A stretch of DNA of 64,000 nt from Leisingera caerulea DSM 24564 (GTDB taxonomy: Bacteria; Pseudomonadota; Alphaproteobacteria; Rhodobacterales; Rhodobacteraceae). Where the stretch lies: assembly GCF_000473325.1 (NCBI RefSeq), contig NZ_KI421513.1, positions 1,993,217 through 2,057,216 of the forward strand, in the 5' to 3' direction. A program made the translations under genes and the position numbers. Positions 47,554 through 56,013 of the stretch are shown in pieces. Each line of letters starts with the position of its first letter. Position 1 is the stretch's first letter. Below the pieces are notes generated by a model. The model made no database searches. It was not told the DNA's origin and saw nothing but the letters and a program-made list of their open reading frames with translations.

Positions 47554-47915
47554 CTGTAGGGCAATCGGCGCGGATCACACGCAGCTACACCCGGAAAGAC
47601 CTTGCGGCTTATGCGGCGTTGAGCGGTGCCAGTGCGGAAAGCGTGCCAGAGCCGCTGATCGCGGCCCTGTTCTCTTATCTTCTTGGGGTAGAGCTGCCGG
47701 GGTCGGGCACCAACTATCTGAAACAGGATCTGGCGTTTAAAGCCCCCGCACCGCTGAATACTGCGCTGGAGGCCAAAGTTGAAATCACCCGGCTGCGGCC
47801 GGAGAAACAACTTGTGGATCTTTGGGCCAGTTGCACCGCGCCGGATGGCACGGTCCTTTGCGAAGGACGCAGTCTGGTGAAGGCCAAGGACGTTCCGGGC
47901 GCCTTTCCCGCCTGA
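47547..47915 (+). CDS. MaoC/hotdog-like protein (second of pair)
   Basis: A 122-residue hotdog-fold protein: VGQSARITRSYTRKDLAAYA, LIAALFSYLLGVELPGSGTN and YLKQDLAFKAPAPLNTALEA follow the MaoC/FkbR2 layout. It lacks the Asp-His hydratase signature seen in the preceding gene, consistent with a non-catalytic partner. Last gene of the operon. Confidence 0.82.
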   Translation: MLTVGQSARITRSYTRKDLAAYAALSGASAESVPEPLIAALFSYLLGVELPGSGTNYLKQDLAFKAPAPLNTALEAKVEITRLRPEKQLVDLWASCTAPDGTVLCEGRSLVKAKDVPGAFPA

Positions 47916-47937
47916 AACACCAGGGAAGAGCCGTACT

Positions 47938-47951
47938 GGGCCGTTCGGCCC
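47938..47951 (+). terminator. Short GC-rich hairpin between convergent operons
   Basis: GGGCCGTTCGGCCC forms a tight stem 22 bases after the last hotdog gene, flanked by CCAG/CTGG that extends the pairing. No T-run follows. It could end transcription from either side. Confidence 0.35.
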
Positions 47952-48087
47952 TGGCACTGAATTGCTGATCGTTGAGCGGCCCGCCAAGGGTGCGCTGTAC
48001 AAATCCCCGTCTCTTGCAACGGATGCTTATATGGCTGGTGGTCTGGATGCGGGCAGGCCGGAGCAGGCGCCGGACGTGCCTGTCCCG

Positions 48088-49722
48088 TTAGGACGTCAAC
48101 TCCCTTGCCTGCTCGCGCAGGGCGAATTTCTGGATCTTGCCGGTTGAGGTTCTGGGTATCGCCGTAAACACGAACCTGCCCGGAACCTTGTAGGGGGCAA
48201 GACGGGTGCGGCACCAGCTGCGCAAGACCTCCGCGTCAGCCTCCTGCCCATTGGCCAGCTCGACAAAGGCGCAGGGGGTTTCCCCCCATTTATCGTGCGG
48301 CATTGCCACCACAGCCGCCACCGCAACAGCCGGGTGGCAGTACAGCGCCTCTTCGACCTCGATCGAGGAGATGTTCTCGCCGCCGGAGATGATGATGTCC
48401 TTGGAGCGGTCCTTGAGCTGGATGTAGCCGTCAGGATGCATGACGCCCAGATCGCCAGAGTGGAACCAGCCGTCGGCAAAGGCTTCCTCTGTGGCCTTGG
48501 GGTTGCGGAAATAGCCCTTCATCACCACGTTGCCGCGGAACATCACTTCGCCCATGGTCTGGCCGTCGCGCGGCACCGGCTGCATCGTTTCCGGGTCCAG
48601 CACGTCCAACTGCTCCAGCGGCAGGTAGCGCACGCCCTGGCGCGCCTTCAACGCGGCCTGTTCGGCGGGCGGCAGATCCGACCAGCTGTGGTGCCAGTCA
48701 TTCACCACCGCAGGGCCGTAGGTTTCCGTCAGCCCGTAAAGATGGGTCACGTCGAAGCCTGCGGCCTTCATGTCTGCCAGCAGGCTTTCCGGCGGTGGCG
48801 CGGCGGCGGTGAAGAATTGCACGGTTCGGGCGAGATCGCGTTTGGTCTCTTGCGGTGCCGAGATCAGCAGCGACATCACGATGGGCGCGCCGCACAGGTG
48901 GGTCACGCCCTCATCCGCCAGGGCGTTCCAGATCGGTTCCGCCCGCACCTGCCGCAGGCACACATGGGTGCCGGCGATCGCGGACAGTGTCCAGGGGAAA
49001 CACCAGCCGTTGCAGTGGAACATCGGCAGAGTCCAGAGATACACCGCGTGTTTCTGCATCGAGGTGGTCAGCGCATTGCCCTGCGCCAGCAGATAGGCGC
49101 CGCGGTGGTGCGAGACCACGCCCTTGGGGTCGCCGGTGGTGCCGGAGGTGTAGTTGATCGAGATCGCATCCCATTCGTCCTCGGGCATGGCCCATGCGAA
49201 CTCCGGGTTGCCGCGGGTCAGGAACACCTCGTAGTCGGCGGCCTCCGATTCTGTTTGCGCGCCGTCATATTCCGCATCGTCGTACTGGATCAGCACCGGT
49301 GACACCGCGGCAAGCGCCAGCGCCTCCAGCATCAGCGGCATGAACTCCCGGTCCACGATCACCAGCTTCGACATCGCATGGTCGAGCTGGAACGCGATCA
49401 CAGCCGCATCCAGCCGTGTGTTGATCGAATGCAGCACCGCTCCGCACATCGGCACACCGTAGTGGCACTCCAGCATCGCCGGCGTGTTGGGCAGCAGCGC
49501 CGACACAGTGTCGCCGCGCCCGATCCCGTTTTTGGCCAGGGCCGAGGCAAGCCGCCGCGACCGCGCGTAGAACTCCGCATAGCTGCGCCGCAAGGACCCG
49601 TGCACGATTGCTGTACGGTCGGGAAAGACGCTCGCGGCGCGTTCGAGGAAGGTCAGCGGCGTCAGCGGCTGATAGTTCGCGGGAGTGCGGTCAAGACCGG
49701 TGTTGTACGGGTTCTCCGTCAT
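48088..49722 (-). CDS. Acyl-CoA ligase, DmdB-like (3-methylmercaptopropionate-CoA ligase family)
   Basis: A 544-residue AMP-forming ligase starting at MTENPYNTGLDRTPANYQPL. The sequence closely follows the DmdB family in opening residues and length, with ATP site SINYTSGTTGDPKGVV, LPMFHCNGWCFPW, HLYGLTETYGP, hinge DRSKDIIISGGENISSIEVE and terminal TSTGKIQKF. DmdB activates methylmercaptopropionate with CoA during DMSP demethylation, but the family also accepts short and medium acids. It is last of a minus-strand operon with an enoyl-CoA hydratase, an OsmC protein and a DmdA/GcvT-like protein, which supports a demethylation-type pathway. Confidence 0.87.
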   Translation of the reverse strand: MTENPYNTGLDRTPANYQPLTPLTFLERAASVFPDRTAIVHGSLRRSYAEFYARSRRLASALAKNGIGRGDTVSALLPNTPAMLECHYGVPMCGAVLHSINTRLDAAVIAFQLDHAMSKLVIVDREFMPLMLEALALAAVSPVLIQYDDAEYDGAQTESEAADYEVFLTRGNPEFAWAMPEDEWDAISINYTSGTTGDPKGVVSHHRGAYLLAQGNALTTSMQKHAVYLWTLPMFHCNGWCFPWTLSAIAGTHVCLRQVRAEPIWNALADEGVTHLCGAPIVMSLLISAPQETKRDLARTVQFFTAAAPPPESLLADMKAAGFDVTHLYGLTETYGPAVVNDWHHSWSDLPPAEQAALKARQGVRYLPLEQLDVLDPETMQPVPRDGQTMGEVMFRGNVVMKGYFRNPKATEEAFADGWFHSGDLGVMHPDGYIQLKDRSKDIIISGGENISSIEVEEALYCHPAVAVAAVVAMPHDKWGETPCAFVELANGQEADAEVLRSWCRTRLAPYKVPGRFVFTAIPRTSTGKIQKFALREQARELTS

Positions 49723-49726
49723 GGTC

Positions 49727-50527
49727 TTAATGATCCTGCCATTGGGGGCTGCGTTTTTCGAGGAAGGCGCTGATGCCTTCCTGCGCGTCACGGGCCAGCA
49801 TGTTGTCGACCATCACGCCGGAAGCATAGGTATAGGCGTCGGCCAAGGGCATCTCCCGCTGCGCATAGAAGGCGCGTTTGCCGGTTGCCAGGGTCATCAT
49901 CGACTTGGAGGCGATCTTGCGGGCCATGTCCATCGTGGCCTCCCGCAGCTCTGCCGCCGGAACGGCCCGGTTTACCAGGCCGATCTCCTCTGCCCGGCGG
50001 GCCGGGGTCATGCCGCCGGTCAGCAGCATTTCCATCGCGTGTTTATTGGAGACATTTCGCGACAGGGCGACCATCGGCGTTGAGCAGAACAGGCCGATAT
50101 GAACCCCTGGCGTGCTGAACTGCGCGGTGTCCGCGGCGAGGGCGAGATCGCAGCTGGCCACCAGCTGGCAGCCCGCCGCGGTGGCGATCCCGGTGACCTC
50201 GGCAATCACCGGCTTGGGGCAGTTGACGATGGCCTGCATAGTGGCAGAGCACATCGCCATCACCTTGGCGAAATAGGCCCGCCCGCCGTCCGCAGCCGCA
50301 CGCCCGGCGGTCATCTCCTTCAGGTCGTGGCCTGCGCAAAAGGCAGGGCCGTTTGCGGCCAGGACAACGACGCGCACCTGCGGGTCTTCCCTGGCTTCCG
50401 CAAAGGCCTGGGCAAGCGCTGCCAGCATCGCCTCGGACAGGGCATTGCGCCGACCGGCATCGTTCAAGGTCAGGCGCAGGATGCCGGCGTCATCCAGATC
50501 GCGCAGCAGAATATCAGGCTGTTGCAC
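49727..50527 (-). CDS. Enoyl-CoA hydratase/isomerase family protein
   Basis: A 266-residue crotonase-fold enzyme with oxyanion segments AANGPAFCAGHDLKEM and AEVTGIATAAGCQLVASCDL and a catalytic region FSTPGVHIGLFCSTPMVALS. The best start is a GTG (QQPDILLRDL follows), seven bases after AAGGAG. It begins 22 bases after the OsmC gene and ends four bases before the CoA ligase start. In context it could hydrate a CoA thioester made by the ligase, as DmdD does for methylthioacryloyl-CoA, but it resembles generic hydratases more than DmdD. Confidence 0.87.
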   Translation of the reverse strand: MQQPDILLRDLDDAGILRLTLNDAGRRNALSEAMLAALAQAFAEAREDPQVRVVVLAANGPAFCAGHDLKEMTAGRAAADGGRAYFAKVMAMCSATMQAIVNCPKPVIAEVTGIATAAGCQLVASCDLALAADTAQFSTPGVHIGLFCSTPMVALSRNVSNKHAMEMLLTGGMTPARRAEEIGLVNRAVPAAELREATMDMARKIASKSMMTLATGKRAFYAQREMPLADAYTYASGVMVDNMLARDAQEGISAFLEKRSPQWQDH

Positions 50528-50549
50528 AGGACATCTCCTTTTCCGAGGC

Positions 50550-50999
50550 TTAACGGATGTTGATTTCAACGCTGTCAGCCAGCGTGTTGGCGATGAAGCA
50601 GTAGCGGTGGGCGCGGTCCTGCATCTCCTCCAGCTCCTTGCCGCTGACGGAGAATCCGGTGTCGAACCGCACCACCGGGTGCAGGTCGATGCGAGTCACT
50701 GACATCTGCCCCTTGGGGTTCTTTCCCAGATGCGCCTCGGCGTAGTCGTGGTAGGTGGCCACCGGCCAGCCGGCCTTGGCCGCCAGCGCCAGAAAGGTCA
50801 TCATGTGGCAGCTGGACAGAGCTGATGCCAGCGCCTGTTCCGGGTTGGTGTTGCCCGGATCTCCGCCCCAGTCGGGGGCGGAGTCCACTTGGACATCATA
50901 GCTGTTGTTGTACTGCACCGTGTGGGCATTCGAATACTGGCCGGATTGCAGCACAGGTTCGGCCCGTTGCCAGTGCAGCTGGATCGAAAGGTCTGACAT
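50550..50999 (-). CDS. OsmC-family thiol peroxidase-like protein
   Basis: A 149-residue OsmC/Ohr-fold protein. The redox Cys pair is within ALSSCHMMTFLALA (about 70) and the later HRYCFIANTLADSVEI (about 136). The start MSDLSIQLHWQR was chosen; ATG five codons upstream is possible. It lies between the demethylase-like and hydratase genes. It may detoxify peroxides or deal with sulfur-containing products such as methanethiol-derived species; this is inference. Confidence 0.87.
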   Translation of the reverse strand: MSDLSIQLHWQRAEPVLQSGQYSNAHTVQYNNSYDVQVDSAPDWGGDPGNTNPEQALASALSSCHMMTFLALAAKAGWPVATYHDYAEAHLGKNPKGQMSVTRIDLHPVVRFDTGFSVSGKELEEMQDRAHRYCFIANTLADSVEINIR

Positions 51000-51032
51000 C
51001 GTGGTATCCCTCATTGTCTCCGCCGCCTGCAC

Positions 51033-52175
51033 TCAGGCCGCAGCGAGAGTTTTTTTCGGGTCATAGAACGGCCGTTCCACGATGGTGGCACGGGCCGGGC
51101 CGGTGGCGGCCATGACTTCGACGGTTGCGCCGATGACGGCCTCTTCCGCGGAAACCATCGCCAGCGCGATATTCTGCTTCAGCCGCGGCGAGTAGACGGC
51201 GGATGTGACCTTGCCGATGGCAGCGCCATCTTTGCTGACCGGCCAGAAGGTGGTGTTGGGCCCGGACAGCGGGTCCCCCTCAAAGATCAGCCCAACCTGT
51301 TTGCGGCTGACGCCTCCGTCCTTGATACGGCGCAGAGCAGCTTTTCCGATGAACTCGGCCTCCATGTCCAGGTTCACCAGACGGTCAAAGCCCAGCTCAA
51401 ACGGGTTGGTGCTTATATCGGCGTCGGCGTGATAGGATAGCATGCCGCCCTCAATGCGGCGGATCGAGGAGGTGTGGCCGGGTTTCAGGCCGAAGGGTTT
51501 GCCCGCGGCCATGATCTTTTCCCACAGCTTATCGCCGCGCGATCCGTCCTGCAGATACAGCTCATAACCCAGCTCGCTGGACCAGCCGGTGCGCGACACG
51601 ATCAGCGGAATGCCGTCCAGAACCACCTCGCGCAGCCAGTAGTACTTCAGGTCCATAATGCTGTCGCCGAACAGCGCCCGCATGATCTCACCGGACTTCG
51701 GTCCCTGCAGCTGCAGCGGCGACACGTCGGGTTCGCAGATGGTGACGTCCATGCCGGAATGCACCGCCACACCCTGCGCCCACAGCAGGATGTCGCTGTC
51801 GGCCAGCGAGAACCAGAAGTGGTTTTCCGCCAGCCGCAGCAGGATCGGGTCGTTCAGGATGCCGCCGTCGGCATTGGTGATGAGCACGTATTTGCACTGT
51901 CCGACCGCCATTTTCGACAGGTCGCGCGGGGTCAGCATCTGCACGAACTTCGCCGCATCCGGGCCGGTGATCTCCACCTGGCGTTCAACCGCCACATCGC
52001 AAAGGATCGCGTCGTTCACCAGGTTCCAGAAATTCTGCTCCGGATCGCCGAAATCGCGCGGGATGTACATGTGGTTGTACACCGAAAATGCCTTGGCGCC
52101 CCAGCGGACGGTGGCGTCGAAATAGGGGGATTTGCGGATCTGCGTGCCGAACCCGAAACCGTCTGATTGCATCAT
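51033..52175 (-). CDS. Glycine cleavage T/DmdA-like tetrahydrofolate-dependent demethylase
   Basis: A 380-residue protein of the GcvT fold, which includes DMSP demethylase DmdA, aromatic O-demethylases such as LigM, and aminomethyltransferases. Segments typical of the fold are CDVAVERQVEITGPDAAKFV near residue 65, MLTPRDLSKMAVGQCKY, GGILNDPILLRLAENHFWFS and RTGWSSELGYELYLQDG; the C-terminal barrel follows. The start MMQSDGFGFG follows AGGGTG; a GTG six codons earlier is possible. As first gene of an operon with a DmdB-like ligase, it probably transfers a methyl group to tetrahydrofolate. It differs enough from classical DmdA that DMSP cannot be assumed as substrate. Confidence 0.85.
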   Translation of the reverse strand: MMQSDGFGFGTQIRKSPYFDATVRWGAKAFSVYNHMYIPRDFGDPEQNFWNLVNDAILCDVAVERQVEITGPDAAKFVQMLTPRDLSKMAVGQCKYVLITNADGGILNDPILLRLAENHFWFSLADSDILLWAQGVAVHSGMDVTICEPDVSPLQLQGPKSGEIMRALFGDSIMDLKYYWLREVVLDGIPLIVSRTGWSSELGYELYLQDGSRGDKLWEKIMAAGKPFGLKPGHTSSIRRIEGGMLSYHADADISTNPFELGFDRLVNLDMEAEFIGKAALRRIKDGGVSRKQVGLIFEGDPLSGPNTTFWPVSKDGAAIGKVTSAVYSPRLKQNIALAMVSAEEAVIGATVEVMAATGPARATIVERPFYDPKKTLAAA

Positions 52176-52336
52176 GTTTTTCACCCTTTGCACCGTCGGC
52201 CGGGCCGGCCGCGGACTGTTTCAACCGGGTGAAGAATTACCCGCAGATGCGGGCTGGGAGCGGACTGAAAACAGGCCGTGGACAGACCGGACGGACTGAT
52301 GTCAGGCAGGCTTGCAGACCGTTCAGGCGGAACCCG

Positions 52337-52828
52337 TCATTTGCCGGGTCTGGCGGCCAGCCTGGCAAGATTCGGCTGCGTGGATTTGACATGGCGCGTC
52401 ACGATGTAGGTCATGTAGCGGTCGACCCCCAGCTCATCCGCCAGCAGGCTGTCCATCAGATCCTGAAAGGCGGCCAGGCTGGGGGTGAAAACCTTGAGAA
52501 CATAATCCATGCCGCCGCCGGTGGCGATGCATTCGGTCACCTCGTCCAGGGTCCGGATATGGGCCTCGAAGCGGTCAAAGTCGGCTTTGCGGTGATGGGT
52601 GAGCGAGACCGTCACCACCACTTGGGTGAAATCGCAGACGCGGTCGAGCGCAATGTCGGCGTGATAACCGCGGATCAAACCGGACGCCTTGAGCCTGGCC
52701 AGACGGGCCCAGCAGGGGGTCGCTGACAAGTTGACGATTTCTGCCAGCTTGGTCTTGCTCAGCTGGCCATGCTTCTGGACTGCGCTGAGAATGCGGATGT
52801 CGGTCGCATCAAGGCTGAACTTGTCCAT
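52337..52828 (-). CDS. Lrp/AsnC-family transcriptional regulator
   Basis: A 163-residue regulator with an N-terminal winged helix-turn-helix (LDATDIRILSAVQKHGQLSK and TPCWARLARLKASGLIRGY) and a C-terminal RAM ligand domain. It is upstream of and in the same direction as the demethylase-like operon, with a 161-bp gap that may hold the operator. It probably controls the operon in response to a small ligand. Confidence 0.9.
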   Translation of the reverse strand: MDKFSLDATDIRILSAVQKHGQLSKTKLAEIVNLSATPCWARLARLKASGLIRGYHADIALDRVCDFTQVVVTVSLTHHRKADFDRFEAHIRTLDEVTECIATGGGMDYVLKVFTPSLAAFQDLMDSLLADELGVDRYMTYIVTRHVKSTQPNLARLAARPGK

Positions 52829-53298
52829 CCATCAGAGTCTTTCGTTGCAACAGCATCATGCCCCAATACAATCACCAGCAAAAACCCGGAAGCAACATCT
52901 TGCCCGGCAGGGCAGTTTTTCAGGCACCCCGGAACATCAGGTGTCATCCGGGCTTCCGCGGCACCAATTGCGTCCATCAGCCGGGATAAAGCGACGTCCC
53001 CGGGGTTATGTGCACTTCTCCGCTGCCTCCTCCGCATTTGTCGCCTTGGAGAGGTGGCTCTCAAAGGCGCCTCGTAAGGAGGCACTGCGAAACAGCTTGG
53101 GTGGATTTCTGATCATCCCATCCGCGGGTATTACGCCGTGAACAGCAGCGGCAATGACCTTCGCGGATTTAGCACGCGACTCATGTGCAGTTCTGCAAAT
53201 GTCACGGGGGATGGGTTGAAATCCTCATTTTCCCGGGGCCGGAAGTTTTTTGAAAAAACGCCTTGTTTCTCTGGTTTGCGGAACATATACGGGTCAGC
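52829..53298. other. Intergenic region upstream of the lrp gene, up to the truncated tRNA
   Basis: No supported gene. A plus-strand frame at 52689-53141 is antisense to lrp at its start and has no motif. The promoter of lrp should lie just above 52828. Confidence 0.4.
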
Positions 53299-53345
53299 GG
53301 AGACGTGGCCGAGTGGTCGAAGGCGCTCCCCTGCTAAGGGGCATG
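53299..53345 (+). pseudogene. Truncated tRNA-Ser (GCU), 5' half only
   Basis: GGAGACGTGGCCGAGTGGTC starts a typical serine tRNA: acceptor strand, D-arm, and anticodon arm CTCCC-CTGCTAA-GGG with anticodon GCT. After about 53340 the sequence no longer matches: the long variable arm, T-arm and 3' acceptor strand are missing. The gene cannot make a functional tRNA. The break marks the junction between core-like genes and the metal-resistance island. Confidence 0.75.
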
Positions 53346-53939
53346 CACCCAACAGATAACACCTCTAAAACAATCGGAAAAACCAGACTACACGTACCCC
53401 TTTGCACGGATTTTGCACAGGTTTGCTCGCAGTAGGCCTACCGCACCCGGTCAGCGGATGTTCCCTGCTGGAAAGCCCATCAGTCTGTCCTGATCTTCTC
53501 ATTTGAGCATGCGGAGCTGCACTGGCTGACCTCATTCATCATCACGTTGGCAGTACGGCATTCACTCCATGAAGGGGAAAGGGCGGTACTTGTTGAGTTC
53601 TCTTACTTAATCCAATGACCGGGCTGAAGGTGGCCGGGCCCGAAATAGCTGGCTTGACCGGCACGTGCATTGGGGACGGGGGACGCCGGATAGGCGTGCG
53701 ACGGAGCTTCTTTTGAAGGACGTGGAAGAGCAAAAAATTAGTACTGGGGTGTGTTTTTCCGAAGCGGGTGATTTTCTGAACCATTGGCGCGGCGATGCTC
53801 AATGCGGAACCAGGATCCGGCATTTTTTGATGCGGGCAGACTGCAGGAACGTGCCGACCCGTCGGATGGAAGCTGCCGGGGAGATCAGAAACTAACTTTC
53901 ACCATCCCTGCCACAACTCACATCTGTGGAGGCCCCCTT
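53346..53939. other. Non-coding DNA after the tRNA break
   Basis: No gene is supported over about 590 bases. The frame at 53665-53895 has no ribosome site and no motif. The sequence is less GC-rich than its surroundings, in keeping with acquired DNA. Confidence 0.4.
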
Positions 53940-54182
53940 TAATGCAAGTTGTTTTTTGAGCGTTTGGGAATGTGAACGGATGCGGTCATCTGTCAGGCCT
54001 GTTTATGCGGCGTTTCAGACGCCGCTGGCCGGTATGGAGATACGCGGTTCAGTTCCACATCACAGTGGCGGGTTGATTATCCCGGTGTGAGTTCCTGGTT
54101 TTACTGAACCCGATCTTTCCGATCATTTGCCCTTACACTCAAAGACCTCCTCACATTCCCGACGTACCGGCCATCGCAACGC
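53940..54182 (-). ncRNA. Candidate bridge-RNA region of the IS110-family element
   Basis: IS110-family elements encode a structured bridge RNA in a non-coding end. This 240-bp stretch after the transposase stop has a strong hairpin (GCGGCGT/ACGCCGC near 54007-54026) and other possible stems. In the IS1111 group the RNA lies downstream of the transposase, in the IS110 group upstream; I could not decide the group, so the upstream stretch 55212-55390 is the alternative. Confidence 0.3.
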
Positions 54183-55211
54183 TTACGCGGCGGCGATAGC
54201 CGGGTCTCTGTAATCTTCGTGTTTCACCAACATGGCCCATAACCTGCGCGCCATCTTATTTGCGAGTGCAATTGCGACGACCATACGTGGTTTTCTTGCG
54301 AGCATCCTTTGGAGCCAAGATGCTTCAGGGGCACCCTTGTGAATCGCCATCCTCACTACGGACATGGCACCGATGACCAAGAGCCTGCGGATATCTCTCT
54401 GCCCCATCTTCGACGTTCGGCCCAATTTCTGCTTTCCCCCGGTCGAGTGTTGCTTCGGTACCAGCCCTACCCACGCAGAAAAATCCCGACCCCGACGAAA
54501 GATTTCCATAGGTGGGGCGAAGGCCGAGACAGCCATTGCAGTTATCGGACCGATGCCTGGCATGGTCTGGAGACGGCGTGCGTTATCGTCTCTTGTCGCT
54601 TCGATGCGTACCTGCTTTTCAAGCCTGCCTATTTGTTCTGTTAGTGTAGCGATCTGACCAAGGTAGATTGATCCAACATCTGTCACCACTTTTGGCAGAC
54701 CGTTCTCGGGATCTTCCAAGATTTCCCTCAGACTTTTGATATTTGTCGTCGTTTTTGGTGCCACCCGGCCAAACTCGGCGAGATGAGCCCGCAGGGCGTT
54801 GATCAGCTGCGTGCGTTGCCTCAAAAGCAGGTCACGTGTCCGGAACAAAACCGCCCGACTTTGCTGCTCATGTGTTTTCACGGCGACTGTTCGCATCGTT
54901 GGACGTGACGCAGCCTCGGCAATCGCTTCTGCATCAGCCGCATCATTCTTATGCCGTTTGACGAAAGGTTTCACATAGATGGGCGGTATCAATTTCACAT
55001 CATGGCCAAGTGCCTCGATCTGACGCCCCCAGTCATGCGCGGTTGCACAAGCTTCCATAGCAACTGTGCAATTCGGTTGTTGTACAAAAAATGCCAAAAC
55101 TTGCGCCCGAGACAGCTTTTTGCGGAACAGAACACTGCCGTCAGCCGCTGCCCCATGCACCTGAAAACTACGCTTTGCTAAATCTACTCCTATGATCGCA
55201 ACCATTTCCAT
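54183..55211 (-). CDS. IS110-family transposase (DEDD/Tnp20 recombinase)
   Basis: A 342-residue recombinase. The N-terminal RuvC-like DEDD domain begins IIGVDLAKRSFQVHG (first Asp), continues VAMEACATAHDWG (Glu), and KRHKNDAADAEAIAEAA (two Asp). A coiled coil follows, and the C-terminal Tnp20 domain has MPGIGPITAMAVSAF and FSAWVGLVPKQHSTGGKQKL with the probable catalytic Ser. The start MEMVAIIGVD follows GGAGG. No frameshift was seen, so it may be active. Confidence 0.93.
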   Translation of the reverse strand: MEMVAIIGVDLAKRSFQVHGAAADGSVLFRKKLSRAQVLAFFVQQPNCTVAMEACATAHDWGRQIEALGHDVKLIPPIYVKPFVKRHKNDAADAEAIAEAASRPTMRTVAVKTHEQQSRAVLFRTRDLLLRQRTQLINALRAHLAEFGRVAPKTTTNIKSLREILEDPENGLPKVVTDVGSIYLGQIATLTEQIGRLEKQVRIEATRDDNARRLQTMPGIGPITAMAVSAFAPPMEIFRRGRDFSAWVGLVPKQHSTGGKQKLGRTSKMGQRDIRRLLVIGAMSVVRMAIHKGAPEASWLQRMLARKPRMVVAIALANKMARRLWAMLVKHEDYRDPAIAAA

Positions 55212-55396
55212 TGTCGCCTCCTCTGTTTCTGGTCTGTTAAGACAGTACCAGCATGGCACATCACGATGCCGTCGGGAGGGGCATCCACTCCATCACAGTG
55301 CGGAACTTTGCAGCCGTTGCCTTTTCGGGTGTTTGCTGACGCAGCATTCGCTCGCAACCGCGGCACGCTCATCGCAGCTTTCCAGCCACTGCTGGT

Positions 55397-55999
55397 GATG
55401 TCGAAGAGGTCAGCCGGGCTCAGACCCTTTGGCTCAACCTCTGCTTCGTGCTCGGGTTCTCAACGATATTCATGGCACTCAGGGCTTCGGCAACGGCCCT
55501 GGGTCAGGCACTGTTGCGGTGGCGTTATGAACTCAACCTCGTTGGCGGTGGCATCGTGATTCTGTTCGGGCTGTTCATGATCGGCGCGGCGCGGATCGGC
55601 GCCATGGAACGGGATCTTCGGTTCCATCTCGACGTCCCCGGCGGCAGGCCGGCCGCGTCCTATGTTCTGGGCCTCGCGTTCGGCTTCGGCTGGACCCCCT
55701 GCATTGGCCCAATTCTCGGTGCGATCCTCACCGCCAGTGCGGCGAGCGCCATGGTTGGGCAAGGGGTCTTGCTACTGGCGATTTATTCTGCAGGCCTTGG
55801 CGTGCCGTTCCTGATTGTTGCGGGTTTCACCGATCGGCTTGTCGGCCGGTTGCAAGGCGCCAGACGGGTCGGGTGCCGCCTGCATCAGGCCGCGAGCGCG
55901 GTCATGGTCGTGATGGGGCTTGCGATGATGACCGGGCAGCTCACCGCGCTGTCCTACTGGCTGCTCGATGTCTTTCCGGTCCTCGGGCGGATCGGCTAG
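55397..55999 (+). pseudogene. 5'-truncated CcdA-type thiol-disulfide transport protein
   Basis: The frame from DVEEVSRAQTLWLNLCFVLG onward matches CcdA after its first membrane segment. The second conserved Cys/Pro element is FGFGWTPCIGPILGAIL, and further membrane helices follow to a normal stop. The first segment with its conserved Pro-Cys motif is missing, apparently lost at the border of the IS110-type element. A GTG at 55448 could start a shortened protein, but it would lack one of the two catalytic Cys, so function is doubtful. Confidence 0.75.
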
Positions 56000-56013
56000 C
56001 AGCCAAATGATTG

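Larger units (their letters stand above)
53940..55380 (-). mobile_element. IS110-family insertion sequence (termini approximate)
   Basis: The transposase gene is flanked by non-coding stretches of about 240 bp downstream and 170 bp upstream, as usual in this family. No terminal inverted repeats were recognised, which also fits. The upstream end appears to abut a 5'-truncated ccdA gene that resumes at about 55397. Exact boundaries need another copy for comparison. Confidence 0.6.

Noticed and set aside
51033..52175. Annotation as DMSP demethylase DmdA
   Set aside because: The fold and context are suggestive, but the sequence differs from the classical enzyme in the segments I can compare; a broader GcvT/DmdA-like call is safer.
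53665..53895. A 76-codon frame after the broken tRNA
   Set aside because: No ribosome site, no motif, and unusual composition for this genome.
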